Origin: Dermatophilaceae bacterium
GTDB lineage: Bacteria; Actinomycetota; Actinomycetes; Actinomycetales; Dermatophilaceae
DNA length: 24,071 nt
Direction: 5' to 3'
Assembly: GCA_013361975.1 (NCBI GenBank)
Contig: JABFXB010000277.1
Coordinates: 1-24,071 of the forward strand
Positions within the stretch are counted from its first letter, which is position 1. Each line of letters starts with the position of its first letter. Shown here one piece after another: positions 14,635-21,019 of the stretch. Made by a program: the position numbers and the translations under genes. The notes under the pieces were generated by a model. It had not been told where the DNA came from and searched no databases. It saw only the letters and a list, made by a program, of their open reading frames with translations.

Positions 14635-15819
14635 TCAGGACCCCGCCGGATGGCCTCCGTCGGGCACGAGCGCCGACACGGCCGCGGCGACGGTCGGTGC
14701 GACCCGCTCGTCGAACACGCTGGGCACGACGTGGTCGGCCGTCGGATTCTCCACGAGGGCGGCGATGGCCCGTGCCGCGGCGAGCTTCATCTCCTCCGTG
14801 ACGAGCCGTGCCCCCGCGTCGAGCGCGCCACGGAAGATCCCGGGGAAGGCCAGCACGTTGTTGATCTGGTTCGGGAAGTCGGAGCGCCCCGTCGCGACCA
14901 CCTCGGCGAACCGCGCAGCCACCACCGGGTGGACCTCGGGGTCGGGGTTGGCGAGCGCGAAGATGACGGCCCGTGGCGCCATCCGCAGCAGGTCGCGCTC
15001 GGCGACCGTGCCGCCCGACACGCCGATGAGGACGTCGGCGCCAGAGAGGGCCTCGCCGATGTCGCCCGTGACACCGCGCGGGTTCGTGACCTGACGCAGC
15101 TGCTCCTTGTGCGGGGCGAGATCGTCGCGGTCCGGGCCCAGGACCCCGCGGGAGTCGGCGACGACGACGTCCCGCACACCGGCCGCGAGCAGGATCCTGC
15201 TGACGGCCACGCCGGCGGCGCCGGCCCCCGACACGACGACGGTCACCTCGGCGAGGTCCTTCCCGACGACCTGGACGGCGTTGAGCAGGGCGGCCAGCGT
15301 CACGATCGCCGTGCCGTGCTGGTCGTCGTGGAAGACGGGGATGTCGAGCTGCTCCTGCAGCCGCCTCTCGATCTCGAAGCACCGGGGCGCCGAGATGTCC
15401 TCGAGGTTGATGCCGCCGTAGGTCGGTGCGATCCGGGCGACGGCCTCGACGATCTCGTCCACGCTGCCGGTCTGCATGCACACCGGCACCGCGTCGACGT
15501 CGGCGAAGTGCTTGAAGAGGACGGCCTTGCCCTCCATCACCGGCATCGCCGCGAGCGGGCCCACGTCACCGAGGCCGAGCACGGCCGTGCCGTCGCTGAC
15601 GACCGCGACGCTGTTGCGCCGCGACGTGTAGACCGCGGCTAGGGTCGGGTCGGCCGCGATGGCCAGGGAGACCTGGGCGACTCCCGGCGTGTAGAGCAGG
15701 GACAGGTCGGTTGCGTCGCGCAGCTGCGACGTGGCGTGTACCCCGAGCTTGCCGCCCTCGTGGACGCGGAAGACCGGGTCGCTCGGGTCGAAGAGCTGGC
15801 TGGTGGGCAACGCACTCAT
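14635..15819 (-). CDS. NAD(P)-dependent malic enzyme, decarboxylating
   Basis: The 394-aa protein is of the short bacterial type, without the phosphotransacetylase-like C-terminal domain. It converts malate to pyruvate and CO2 with reduction of NAD or NADP. Visible motifs are LYTPGVA with the catalytic Tyr (Y43), AVVSDGTAVLGLGDVGPLA (72-90), the metal/substrate block TYGGINLEDISAPRCFEIE (133-151), FHDDQHGTAI (163-172) and the Rossmann GAGAAG (198-203). Asp after VVVA in VVVADSRG hints at NAD preference but does not prove it. The ATG has a GAGGTG ribosome binding site 7 nt upstream. Confidence 0.93.
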   Translation of the reverse strand: MSALPTSQLFDPSDPVFRVHEGGKLGVHATSQLRDATDLSLLYTPGVAQVSLAIAADPTLAAVYTSRRNSVAVVSDGTAVLGLGDVGPLAAMPVMEGKAVLFKHFADVDAVPVCMQTGSVDEIVEAVARIAPTYGGINLEDISAPRCFEIERRLQEQLDIPVFHDDQHGTAIVTLAALLNAVQVVGKDLAEVTVVVSGAGAAGVAVSRILLAAGVRDVVVADSRGVLGPDRDDLAPHKEQLRQVTNPRGVTGDIGEALSGADVLIGVSGGTVAERDLLRMAPRAVIFALANPDPEVHPVVAARFAEVVATGRSDFPNQINNVLAFPGIFRGALDAGARLVTEEMKLAAARAIAALVENPTADHVVPSVFDERVAPTVAAAVSALVPDGGHPAGS

Positions 15820-15990
15820 GCTGGAACACCTCGTTCGAGGGAGAGAAGAGGGCAGACGCCCTCACTGGTGGAACAGCGCCGGGGGTCTGGCCTGCAAGCT
15901 TCGTTCTCGCGACGGGGGTTGCCCGAAGCCGTCATTCTGGCACGTCGAACGACGCCGGCCCAGTGCGCGACGCGCGGTGTGACGGCAGTC
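15820..15990 (-). promoter_or_regulatory. Malic enzyme leader and HD operon 3' region
   Basis: These 171 nt hold the malic enzyme ribosome binding site (GAGGTG on the minus strand, 15827-15832) and must hold its promoter, but I cannot point to a convincing -35/-10 pair. I see no strong terminator after the HD gene that ends at 15991, so readthrough from the HD operon into malic enzyme is possible. Confidence 0.35.
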
Positions 15991-17286
15991 TCAGCCGGCC
16001 TGGCTGCCGCTGCCGATCGACGTGAGCAGTGCATCGACGACCCGAGGGTCGTACTCGTAGCCGAGTCCCAGGTAGATCCGCTCGACAGCGGCGTCCCTCG
16101 CGCGCGTGCTGCGGGCACCGGCCGTGAGGTCCTCGTACGCGTTGACGACCTTGACGATGCGGCTCGTCATCGGGATCTCCTCCCCGAGCTCGCGCACCTG
16201 GCGGTACGGGGTCGTCTGGTGCTCGAGGATGCGGGCCACGCTCTCGAACACCTGGGTCTCGCGGACGATGGCCACCGTGTCGGCCTCGATGCGTCGTTGG
16301 TCCGCCGGGGCGGCGAGCACCGTCGCACCACCCGGGATGGGCTCGATGAGGGCGACCTGACCGATGTCGTGCAGCAGGGCGGCGTACTCCAGGTCGAGCA
16401 GCTCACGCTCGGACAGCCCCAGCTCACGGCCCACCCGTACGCTGAGGGCCGCGACGCGCTCGGAGTGCCCCGACGGCGTGTAGCCTGCAGCGTCGGTGAG
16501 GCGCGACAGCGTCCGGATGCTCTGCAGGTAGGTGGCCCGGATGCTGACGTAGCGACGGAACGCGAAGAGCGTGAGCACCAGCGGGATGAGGAAGAGTGGA
16601 AGCGCCGCGATGCCCATGGGTGGCGCGGCCAGGGCGATGAGCACGCCTGTGACGGCGACCGCCATCGACATCGCGAACGACGAGCGGACCTCCTCCACGA
16701 AGGTGCGCCGGAGGTTGGCTCGGGCGGAGGTGGCCCGAAGCACCGAGGTGAAGAGCGTGTCGGCCACGAGGGCCGCCATGCACGTCAGGAGCATCAGCGC
16801 GGCTCGTTGCCACGGCGCCAGGTGGTCGGCGGCAGCCGGATTTCCGGCCTGCTGCCCGAGGGCCATGTCGCGGTAGAGGAGCGCGACGACGACGATCGAC
16901 ACGAACCGACCGGTCGTCTCGACGATGCTCGTGTCGCGGCCGGCCACGACGCGTACTGCCGTGCCCAGGGCCATGGCGACCGCCGTGGCGGCGATGACGA
17001 AACCGGGGCCGTAGGTCACGTGCGAGCCAGTGGGGATCTCGGTGGTGAGGGCGAGACCGAAGGCGGCGGCCATGGCGATGGGCGCCGATCCGCGGAAGCC
17101 GGGAGCCGAGAGGTGGAACCACTCGCCGACCACGATGGTGACCGCGAAGCTGCACACGACGGCGAGGCCCGCCCCGTCGTTCAGGTCGGGCAGGTCATCG
17201 GTCCGGAGCACCCCGATCACGGAGGCGAGCAGGCCGAGGAGGCCGAGCACGAGGGCGACGGGCTCGCGACGCACGGCACCTCTCAT
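15991..17286 (-). CDS. Membrane HD-domain protein (second of a pair), HD metal site intact
   Basis: This 431-aa protein has several hydrophobic segments in residues 10-240, then a cytosolic HD domain from about 255. The HD ligands are present: H274 in SGHSERVAA, H306-D307 in LLHDIGQ and D386 in NAYEDLT. The overall layout is that of HD-GYP proteins (c-di-GMP phosphodiesterases), but the HHExxDGxGYP motif is missing; EHQTTPYRQ (355-363) stands in its place. The substrate is therefore unclear: phosphohydrolase, nucleotide-binding sensor or degenerate enzyme are all possible. The ATG overlaps the stop of the upstream HD gene (ATGA), so both proteins are made together. Confidence 0.85.
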   Translation of the reverse strand: MRGAVRREPVALVLGLLGLLASVIGVLRTDDLPDLNDGAGLAVVCSFAVTIVVGEWFHLSAPGFRGSAPIAMAAAFGLALTTEIPTGSHVTYGPGFVIAATAVAMALGTAVRVVAGRDTSIVETTGRFVSIVVVALLYRDMALGQQAGNPAAADHLAPWQRAALMLLTCMAALVADTLFTSVLRATSARANLRRTFVEEVRSSFAMSMAVAVTGVLIALAAPPMGIAALPLFLIPLVLTLFAFRRYVSIRATYLQSIRTLSRLTDAAGYTPSGHSERVAALSVRVGRELGLSERELLDLEYAALLHDIGQVALIEPIPGGATVLAAPADQRRIEADTVAIVRETQVFESVARILEHQTTPYRQVRELGEEIPMTSRIVKVVNAYEDLTAGARSTRARDAAVERIYLGLGYEYDPRVVDALLTSIGSGSQAG

Positions 17287-18599
17287 GCGACCGAGCCGCT
17301 CGTGAGGGGGTGTGGCCAGACGTGCTTCTCGAGCGCCGCGACGGTGGCGGCGACGACGTCAGGGTCGTAGCGCCCCGGGTCCGAACGCAGCGCACGGGCC
17401 ACGTCGCTGATCGAGGCGTGACCGGGCTGGTCGGGGTCGCCGACGATGGCCTCCACCGCCGCCGTCACCGCGACGATGCGGGCCGCCATCGGGATCGCCG
17501 GGCCGGCAAGACCGTCCGGCCGCCCCGATCCGTCGAAGTGCTCGCTCTGGTGGCGGATTCCGGACCGCGCGTCCTCGAGGAAGTCGATGCCCTCGATCAT
17601 GCGCGCCCCCATGACGCAGTGCCGTTCGATGACGCGACGCTCCCCCGGCGTCAATGACTCGGGCGGCCGACGCAGCAGTCGGGTGGGAACGCCGAGGTGG
17701 CCGATCTCATGGAGGGTCGCGGCGTAGCGAACCGTCCCGATCTGGCCCGGTCCGAGGCCGAGTTCCTCGGCCACCCACTCCGCCAGCCGGGCGGCGCGCC
17801 GGCTGCGCACGGCTGCCGCCGGTTCCTTGGTGCCGAGGGCAGTGACGAGGGTGTCGACTGTGCGTTCGTGCGACCGCACCTCCTCGCCGTACTGGATGAA
17901 GGCCCAACGCGCCGCCAGCAGCGGCGCCATGATGAGCAGGGCGCTGAAGGCGCGGAGGTCGACGGGGTACCAGAGCACGACGAAGAGGAAGCCGATGACG
18001 CCGTAGCCGACGTAGGCGAGGCCCGAGCTCGCGAGCACGGAACGCACCACGACCCCGACGGGCGCTCCTTGGTCGAAGTGGAAGACACCAGCGAGCAGCA
18101 GGGCGTTGACGAGGCAACCCACCACGTCGGCGGCGATGAGCGGCAGCCCCACCTGGAGCGCCAGGTCCACCGAACCGTCGATCCCGACAGGGGCGCTCTT
18201 GCCGCCGGCCAGCCAGTAGACGACCGCTATCGACGTGCCGACGAGGCTGGTCATCGACATGTTGAAGAAGGTCGCCGACCACCGACGCTGGTTGCGGTCG
18301 ATCGACAGGGACACGAACCCGACGAGCCACGCGCCGAACACGCCGGAGATGACCGCCGAGGCGAGCAGGATGATCGAGGTGAAGGAGAAGCCGAACTTCG
18401 AGCTCACCGCGGGCTCGCGCAGCTGGAAGCTGATCACGCCCATGAAGCACAGGAGCAGCAGGGGACCCAACTCGTCCGGCGGGTCGTACACCCAGGCAAG
18501 CACTCCCATCCCGACCGACAGCGCGAGGACGGCCGTGAGGTACGCCCGGAGGCCGCGCGACGTCTTGCGCCGCTCCCGATCGGTCGTGGTCTGGGTCAC
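17283..18599 (-). CDS. Membrane HD-domain protein (first of a pair), HD metal site lost
   Basis: The 438-aa protein has a membrane domain (about eight hydrophobic segments, residues 20-230) and a C-terminal HD-GYP-like domain. The HD ligands are mostly changed: Arg replaces the first His (VRSRRAARL), the HD pair is HE (LHEIGHLGVP, 297-305) and the last Asp is Ala (VTAAVEAI). The C-terminal motif is partly kept as QSEHFDGSGRP (351-361) where active HD-GYP enzymes have HHExxDGxGYP. It is probably a pseudo-enzyme. The two HD proteins share layout but have opposite losses, which suggests a hetero-oligomer. Its GTG has no ribosome binding site; a TAGCGT box lies 6 nt upstream. Confidence 0.85.
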   Translation of the reverse strand: MTQTTTDRERRKTSRGLRAYLTAVLALSVGMGVLAWVYDPPDELGPLLLLCFMGVISFQLREPAVSSKFGFSFTSIILLASAVISGVFGAWLVGFVSLSIDRNQRRWSATFFNMSMTSLVGTSIAVVYWLAGGKSAPVGIDGSVDLALQVGLPLIAADVVGCLVNALLLAGVFHFDQGAPVGVVVRSVLASSGLAYVGYGVIGFLFVVLWYPVDLRAFSALLIMAPLLAARWAFIQYGEEVRSHERTVDTLVTALGTKEPAAAVRSRRAARLAEWVAEELGLGPGQIGTVRYAATLHEIGHLGVPTRLLRRPPESLTPGERRVIERHCVMGARMIEGIDFLEDARSGIRHQSEHFDGSGRPDGLAGPAIPMAARIVAVTAAVEAIVGDPDQPGHASISDVARALRSDPGRYDPDVVAATVAALEKHVWPHPLTSGSVA

Positions 18600-18605
18600 T
18601 GGCTC

Positions 18606-18611
18606 ACGCTA
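18606..18611 (-). promoter_or_regulatory. Leaderless -10 box for the HD operon (TAGCGT)
   Basis: TAGCGT on the minus strand ends 6 nt before the GTG at 18599. Its -35 region would fall at about 18629-18634, inside the hairpin at 18616-18654 that ends the upstream small-ORF unit. Confidence 0.5.
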
Positions 18612-18615
18612 GCGC

Positions 18616-18654
18616 GACGGCGCCGCGGCGGTTCACAACCGCCACGGCGCCGTC
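18616..18654 (-). terminator. 18-bp hairpin after the 30-aa ORF, across the HD promoter region
   Basis: On the minus strand GACGGCGCCGTGGCGGTT pairs with AACCGCCGCGGCGCCGTC around a 3-nt loop (GTG). All 18 pairs form if one G-U is allowed, and that wobble pairs only in minus-strand RNA, which fits a terminator for the ORF at 18673-18765. There is no T tract. Confidence 0.6.
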
Positions 18655-18672
18655 CACGAGGATGCAGCTGGA

Positions 18673-18765
18673 TCAGCCCGGCCACGACCAGACGCTGGCG
18701 AAGTACGTGATGGCTCGTGAGGTGAAGTCCGTGCTGGCGAGTTGAGCGAGGAAGGCAGCGAACAT
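18673..18765 (-). CDS. Candidate 30-aa peptide gene upstream of the HD pair
   Basis: This ORF of 30 codons begins MFAAFLAQLAST and ends FASVWSWPG. An AAGGAG ribosome binding site (18775-18780, minus strand) lies 9 nt before the ATG, one of the best sites in the window. In 25 of 30 codons the third base is G or C, as in real genes here. The peptide is hydrophobic and aromatic (four Phe, one Tyr, two Trp) with only one Arg and one Asp, so it could be a membrane-active, secreted or signalling peptide. I recognise no family. It has its own possible promoter (TAAAAT, 18929-18934), a leader hairpin and a terminator hairpin. Chance ORFs of this length are common, so the support is the combination of signals. 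Confidence 0.5.
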   Translation of the reverse strand: MFAAFLAQLASTDFTSRAITYFASVWSWPG

Positions 18766-18777
18766 GGTGGGGGGCTC

Positions 18778-18788
18778 CTTGATTCAAG
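18778..18788. promoter_or_regulatory. Small palindrome at the ribosome binding site of the 30-aa ORF
   Basis: CTTGATTCAAG is a perfect 5+1+5 dyad that overlaps the AAGGAG site of the 30-aa ORF. It is too tight to form an RNA hairpin, so, if functional, it would be a DNA-level site. It may be chance. Confidence 0.2.
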
Positions 18789-18894
18789 TTGTGTTCCGGA
18801 TGCGTGCGCCATGGAGGGGCGTTGCTGCGGCAGCACAGAACAACAGAGGTTTCCCTCGATTAGCAGCGTCCCAGAATCTGCAGGCGCACGTAAG

Positions 18895-18920
18895 GGATCC
18901 GATCGCCGTCGACCGGATCC
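18895..18920 (-). other. Leader hairpin of the small-ORF unit
   Basis: On the minus strand GGATCCGGTCG pairs with CGATCGGATCC around a 4-nt loop; all 11 pairs form with one G-U wobble, which would be a mismatch in plus-strand RNA. It would lie at the very 5' end of a transcript from the TAAAAT box at 18929-18934. The region 18766-18930 has no other gene I can support and is AT-richer than its surroundings. Confidence 0.4.
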
Positions 18921-18928
18921 ATACCAAG

Positions 18929-18934
18929 ATTTTA
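18929..18934 (-). promoter_or_regulatory. Candidate -10 box of the small-ORF unit (TAAAAT)
   Basis: TAAAAT on the minus strand is the best -10 match in the 460-nt space between the HD operon and bL37. The -35 region (about CCACCT at 17 bp) is poor. It would give a leader of about 157 nt. Confidence 0.35.
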
Positions 18935-18974
18935 CCGTTGAAGACGCATCAAGGTGGGCAAATCGTCCCCTGAA

Positions 18975-19004
18975 TTGGGCCACCTGACGCGGTTGTGGAA
19001 GAAT
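18975..19004 (+). promoter_or_regulatory. Weak candidate promoter for bL37
   Basis: TTGGGC (18975-18980) and AAGAAT (18999-19004) are 18 bp apart and would give a leader of about 50 nt. Both hexamers are imperfect. It would lie back to back with the small-ORF promoter. Confidence 0.3.
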
Positions 19005-19060
19005 CAGTGCTTCGTGCCCGCACGGGAACGAGACCGCAGCAGCACCAAGGAGAGCCGACG

Positions 19061-19135
19061 ATGAGCAAGCGCGCCCGCAAGCGCCGCTCCCGCAAGGGCA
19101 ACGCCGCCAACCACGGCCGCAAGCCCAACGCCTGA
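19061..19135 (+). CDS. Large-subunit ribosomal protein bL37 (24 aa)
   Basis: The protein is only 24 residues: it begins MSKRARKRRSRK and ends ANHGRKPNA. The Arg/Lys-rich start and the NHGxxPNA end match bL37, a small actinobacterial ribosomal protein first seen in mycobacterial ribosome structures. The ATG has a strong AAGGAGAG ribosome binding site, and a clear terminator follows the stop by 15 nt, so it is a single-gene unit. It is close to sigR-rsrA; I recall a similar proximity to sigH in mycobacteria. The identification is from memory of the short sequence. Confidence 0.85.
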   Translation: MSKRARKRRSRKGNAANHGRKPNA

Positions 19136-19150
19136 GCCGCAGACGTCAAA

Positions 19151-19180
19151 GGCCCGCACCCGAGGAGATCGGGGCGGGCC
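19151..19180 (+). terminator. Intrinsic terminator of bL37
   Basis: GGCCCGC (19151-19157) pairs with GCGGGCC (19174-19180), with two more G-C pairs after one mismatch and a 10-nt loop. It is followed by TTCGTCGTCT. It may also stop transcripts coming from rsrA in the other direction. Confidence 0.65.
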
Positions 19181-19236
19181 TTCGTCGTCTCTGCCTGGCC
19201 GCCCTGGTCGCCGGCGTCGGCGTCGCGGGGGCCGGT

Positions 19237-19524
19237 TCAGCCTCGGTCGACCTGGATCACCGTCATCGAGATGCGCGACATGATCGTCATGCGCAGCGCC
19301 TCGGGTGCCTGCTCGCACTCGCAGGAGCGCTTGATCAGCGACTTGAGCGTCGTGTCGAGGTCGTACTCCTTGAGGCACGGGCCGCACTCGTCGAGGTGGG
19401 CCTGGATCTTGGCGCACTCCTCGGGCCCGAGCTCTCCGTCGAGGTACTCGTAGACCCGCAGCAGCGCCTCGGAGCAGTCGGTGCGCGTCTCGTTCCCGGG
19501 CGCGCCCGCCGTGTGCTCGTTCAT
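19237..19524 (-). CDS. rsrA: Zinc-containing redox-sensing anti-sigma factor RsrA
   Basis: The 95-aa protein binds SigR and releases it when its thiols are oxidised to a disulfide. The zinc anti-sigma (ZAS) motif HxxxCxxC is HLDECGPC (H43, C47, C50). C17 (TDCSEALL) corresponds to the other redox-active cysteine of RsrA. C37, C68 and C70 are additional cysteines. The ATG overlaps the sigR stop by 4 nt (ATGA), so the two proteins are made together as in Streptomyces and mycobacteria (RshA). Confidence 0.93.
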   Translation of the reverse strand: MNEHTAGAPGNETRTDCSEALLRVYEYLDGELGPEECAKIQAHLDECGPCLKEYDLDTTLKSLIKRSCECEQAPEALRMTIMSRISMTVIQVDRG

Positions 19525-20249
19525 GACCGGCTTCCTTCCGTGCCGTCGCCCGTGGCCCCGGCGGTGCCGGCTGCCACGAAACCGCGGTCGGCGGCATACC
19601 CCGAGAGGAGCTCGCGCAGCTGGCGCCTCCCCCGGTGCAGGCGGCTCATCACGGTTCCGATGGGCGTGTCCATGATCTCGGCGATCTCCTTGTAGGAGTA
19701 GCCCTCGACGTCGGCGAAGTAGACGGCGAGTCGGAACTCCTCGGGAATCGACTGGAGGGCGCGCTTGACGTCGCTGTCGGGCAGGTGGTCGAGCGCCTCC
19801 GCCTCGGCCGAGCGCAGTCCGGAGGACGTGTGCGACTCGGCGCGCGCCAGCTGGTAGTCCTCGATCTCGGCCGAGTCGGACTCGAGGGGCTGGCGCTGCT
19901 TCTTGCGGTAGCTGTTGATGTAGGTGTTGGTGAGGATGCGGTACATCCACGCCTTGAGGTTCGTGCCCGGCTTGTACTGGTGGAAGGCGGCGTACGCCTT
20001 CGCGAAGGTCTCCTGGACGAGGTCCTCCGCGTCGCTCGGGTTGCGCGTCGTGCGCAGGGCGGCGCTGTAGAGCTGGTCGAGCAGGGGCATCGCCTCGCGC
20101 TCGAAGCGGGCGCGGCGGTCGGTCTCGTTCTCTGCCGCGACGTCGACGCTGGCGTCGGCCGCCTGCTGGGCGGCCTCGTCGTCGACGGGCGCGCCGGGCT
20201 CGGCGAGCCGGAGCGCGGCGCTGGGGTCGGTGTTCTTGTCCTTTGCCAT
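19521..20249 (-). CDS. sigR: ECF sigma factor SigR/SigH (disulfide stress), with N-terminal extension
   Basis: This 242-aa group 12 ECF sigma factor directs RNA polymerase to thiol-stress genes, in relatives including mycothiol and thioredoxin genes. Region 2 is DAEDLVQETFAKAYAAFHQY (73-92) followed by GTNLKAWMYRILTNTYINSY; region 4 is SIPEEFRLAVYFADVEGYSY (167-186) followed by KEIAEIMDTPIGTVMSRLHRGRR. About 50 polar residues come before the conserved part, and about 20 Gly/Ala/Thr-rich residues follow it. No good internal start was found before residue 50, so the extension appears to be real. A TAGGCT box is 8 nt upstream and no ribosome binding site is present. No exact SigR autoregulatory promoter (GGAAT-N18-GTT) is seen just upstream. 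Confidence 0.93.
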   Translation of the reverse strand: MAKDKNTDPSAALRLAEPGAPVDDEAAQQAADASVDVAAENETDRRARFEREAMPLLDQLYSAALRTTRNPSDAEDLVQETFAKAYAAFHQYKPGTNLKAWMYRILTNTYINSYRKKQRQPLESDSAEIEDYQLARAESHTSSGLRSAEAEALDHLPDSDVKRALQSIPEEFRLAVYFADVEGYSYKEIAEIMDTPIGTVMSRLHRGRRQLRELLSGYAADRGFVAAGTAGATGDGTEGSRS

Positions 20250-20257
20250 CGCGGTCC

Positions 20258-20263
20258 AGCCTA
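20258..20263 (-). promoter_or_regulatory. Leaderless -10 box for sigR-rsrA (TAGGCT)
   Basis: TAGGCT on the minus strand ends 8 nt before the sigR ATG. It would be a housekeeping promoter. The 114 nt from there to the hydrolase stop hold no other feature I can support. Confidence 0.4.
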
Positions 20264-20377
20264 GACCGGTGGGCTGGGGGCTCCGGCCGGGCTCCACGGG
20301 CTGGCCGTGCCAGGGGAGCGCGGAGGCGTCCTCGGATGCGCGGGTGCGGCTCGTGACCATGCCTGCTGCAACGACGT

Positions 20378-21019
20378 CTAGCCGGGCAGCATTCCCGCTA
20401 TCGAGGTCAAGGCCTGGGTCAGCGCGCTTCGCGAGCCCTTGGGGTAGCTGTGGGCGCCGGGGACCTCGAAGAGCGTCGTGCCCGCGGGCAGGTGCGCACG
20501 GAGCTCGTCGGGCGTGCCGAAGGTGTCGTTGGTGCCCTGGACGACGAAGGAGGGGTCGGGCGCCAGAGCCAGCTCGTGGGCGCGCAGCTTGTCGGGCTGA
20601 CCGGGCAGGTGCAGCGGGAAGCTGAGCAGGAGCCCGGCGTCGGCCTCGAGCGGCCCCGCGGTGCGGCATGCGACCCGCGCGCCGGCGCTGCGCCCGCCCA
20701 CGACGAGGGGCCGGGGCAGCTTTCCCCGGCCACTGAGCAGGGCCTCGACGACGGGCACCCACGCGGCATCGAGGGTCGGGGGACGCCCGGCCACCCTGCG
20801 CCCGGCGACGAGCCACGGCTGCTCGACGAGGGCCACGGCCCAGCCGGCCCCCAGGAGCACCTCGCGGGCGATGGCGAGGTCGATGGCGCCCAGCCCTCCG
20901 CCGGCGCCGTGACCGAGCACGACCGTGCCGCGCGGACCGGTGGGGCGCTGCACGTGCACCCGTGCGGGACCACCCGGGGTCTCGACCTCGCGGACCGTCG
21001 TGCGCGTGGGACCGCTCAC
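20378..21019 (-). CDS. Alpha/beta hydrolase of the TEX30/KANL3-like type
   Basis: This 213-aa protein starts at the GTG that overlaps the SRAP stop (GTGA). The fold is complete: the oxyanion region LGHGAGGG (35-42), the nucleophile elbow GGRSAG (S111), the acid D165 in QGTNDTFGTP and the base H190 in VPGAHSYPK. Active-site order and length match the dienelactone hydrolase-like TEX30 family. The substrate is unknown. Coupling to the SRAP gene suggests shared expression, not necessarily shared function. Confidence 0.88.
   Translation of the reverse strand: MSGPTRTTVREVETPGGPARVHVQRPTGPRGTVVLGHGAGGGLGAIDLAIAREVLLGAGWAVALVEQPWLVAGRRVAGRPPTLDAAWVPVVEALLSGRGKLPRPLVVGGRSAGARVACRTAGPLEADAGLLLSFPLHLPGQPDKLRAHELALAPDPSFVVQGTNDTFGTPDELRAHLPAGTTLFEVPGAHSYPKGSRSALTQALTSIAGMLPG

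Noticed and set aside
18895..18920. Mobile-element end or recombination site at the GGATCC inverted repeat
   Set aside because: No transposase, direct repeats or integrase gene is near; a leader RNA hairpin explains the dyad better.
18742..18987. Plus-strand ORFs of 69-81 codons in the HD-bL37 spacer
   Set aside because: No ribosome binding site, no similarity to known proteins and non-typical codon use; they are opposite the better-supported 30-aa ORF unit.
18970..19010. SigR-type promoter (GGAAT-N18-GTT) before bL37
   Set aside because: TGAAT and GTT are present but with a 16-nt spacer and a changed first base; the match is too poor to claim SigR control.
20250..20816. N-terminal extension of sigR to an upstream start at 20816
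   Set aside because: The extra residues are Arg/Ala-rich, overlap the hydrolase gene, and the ATG at 20249 has a -10 box at the right distance.
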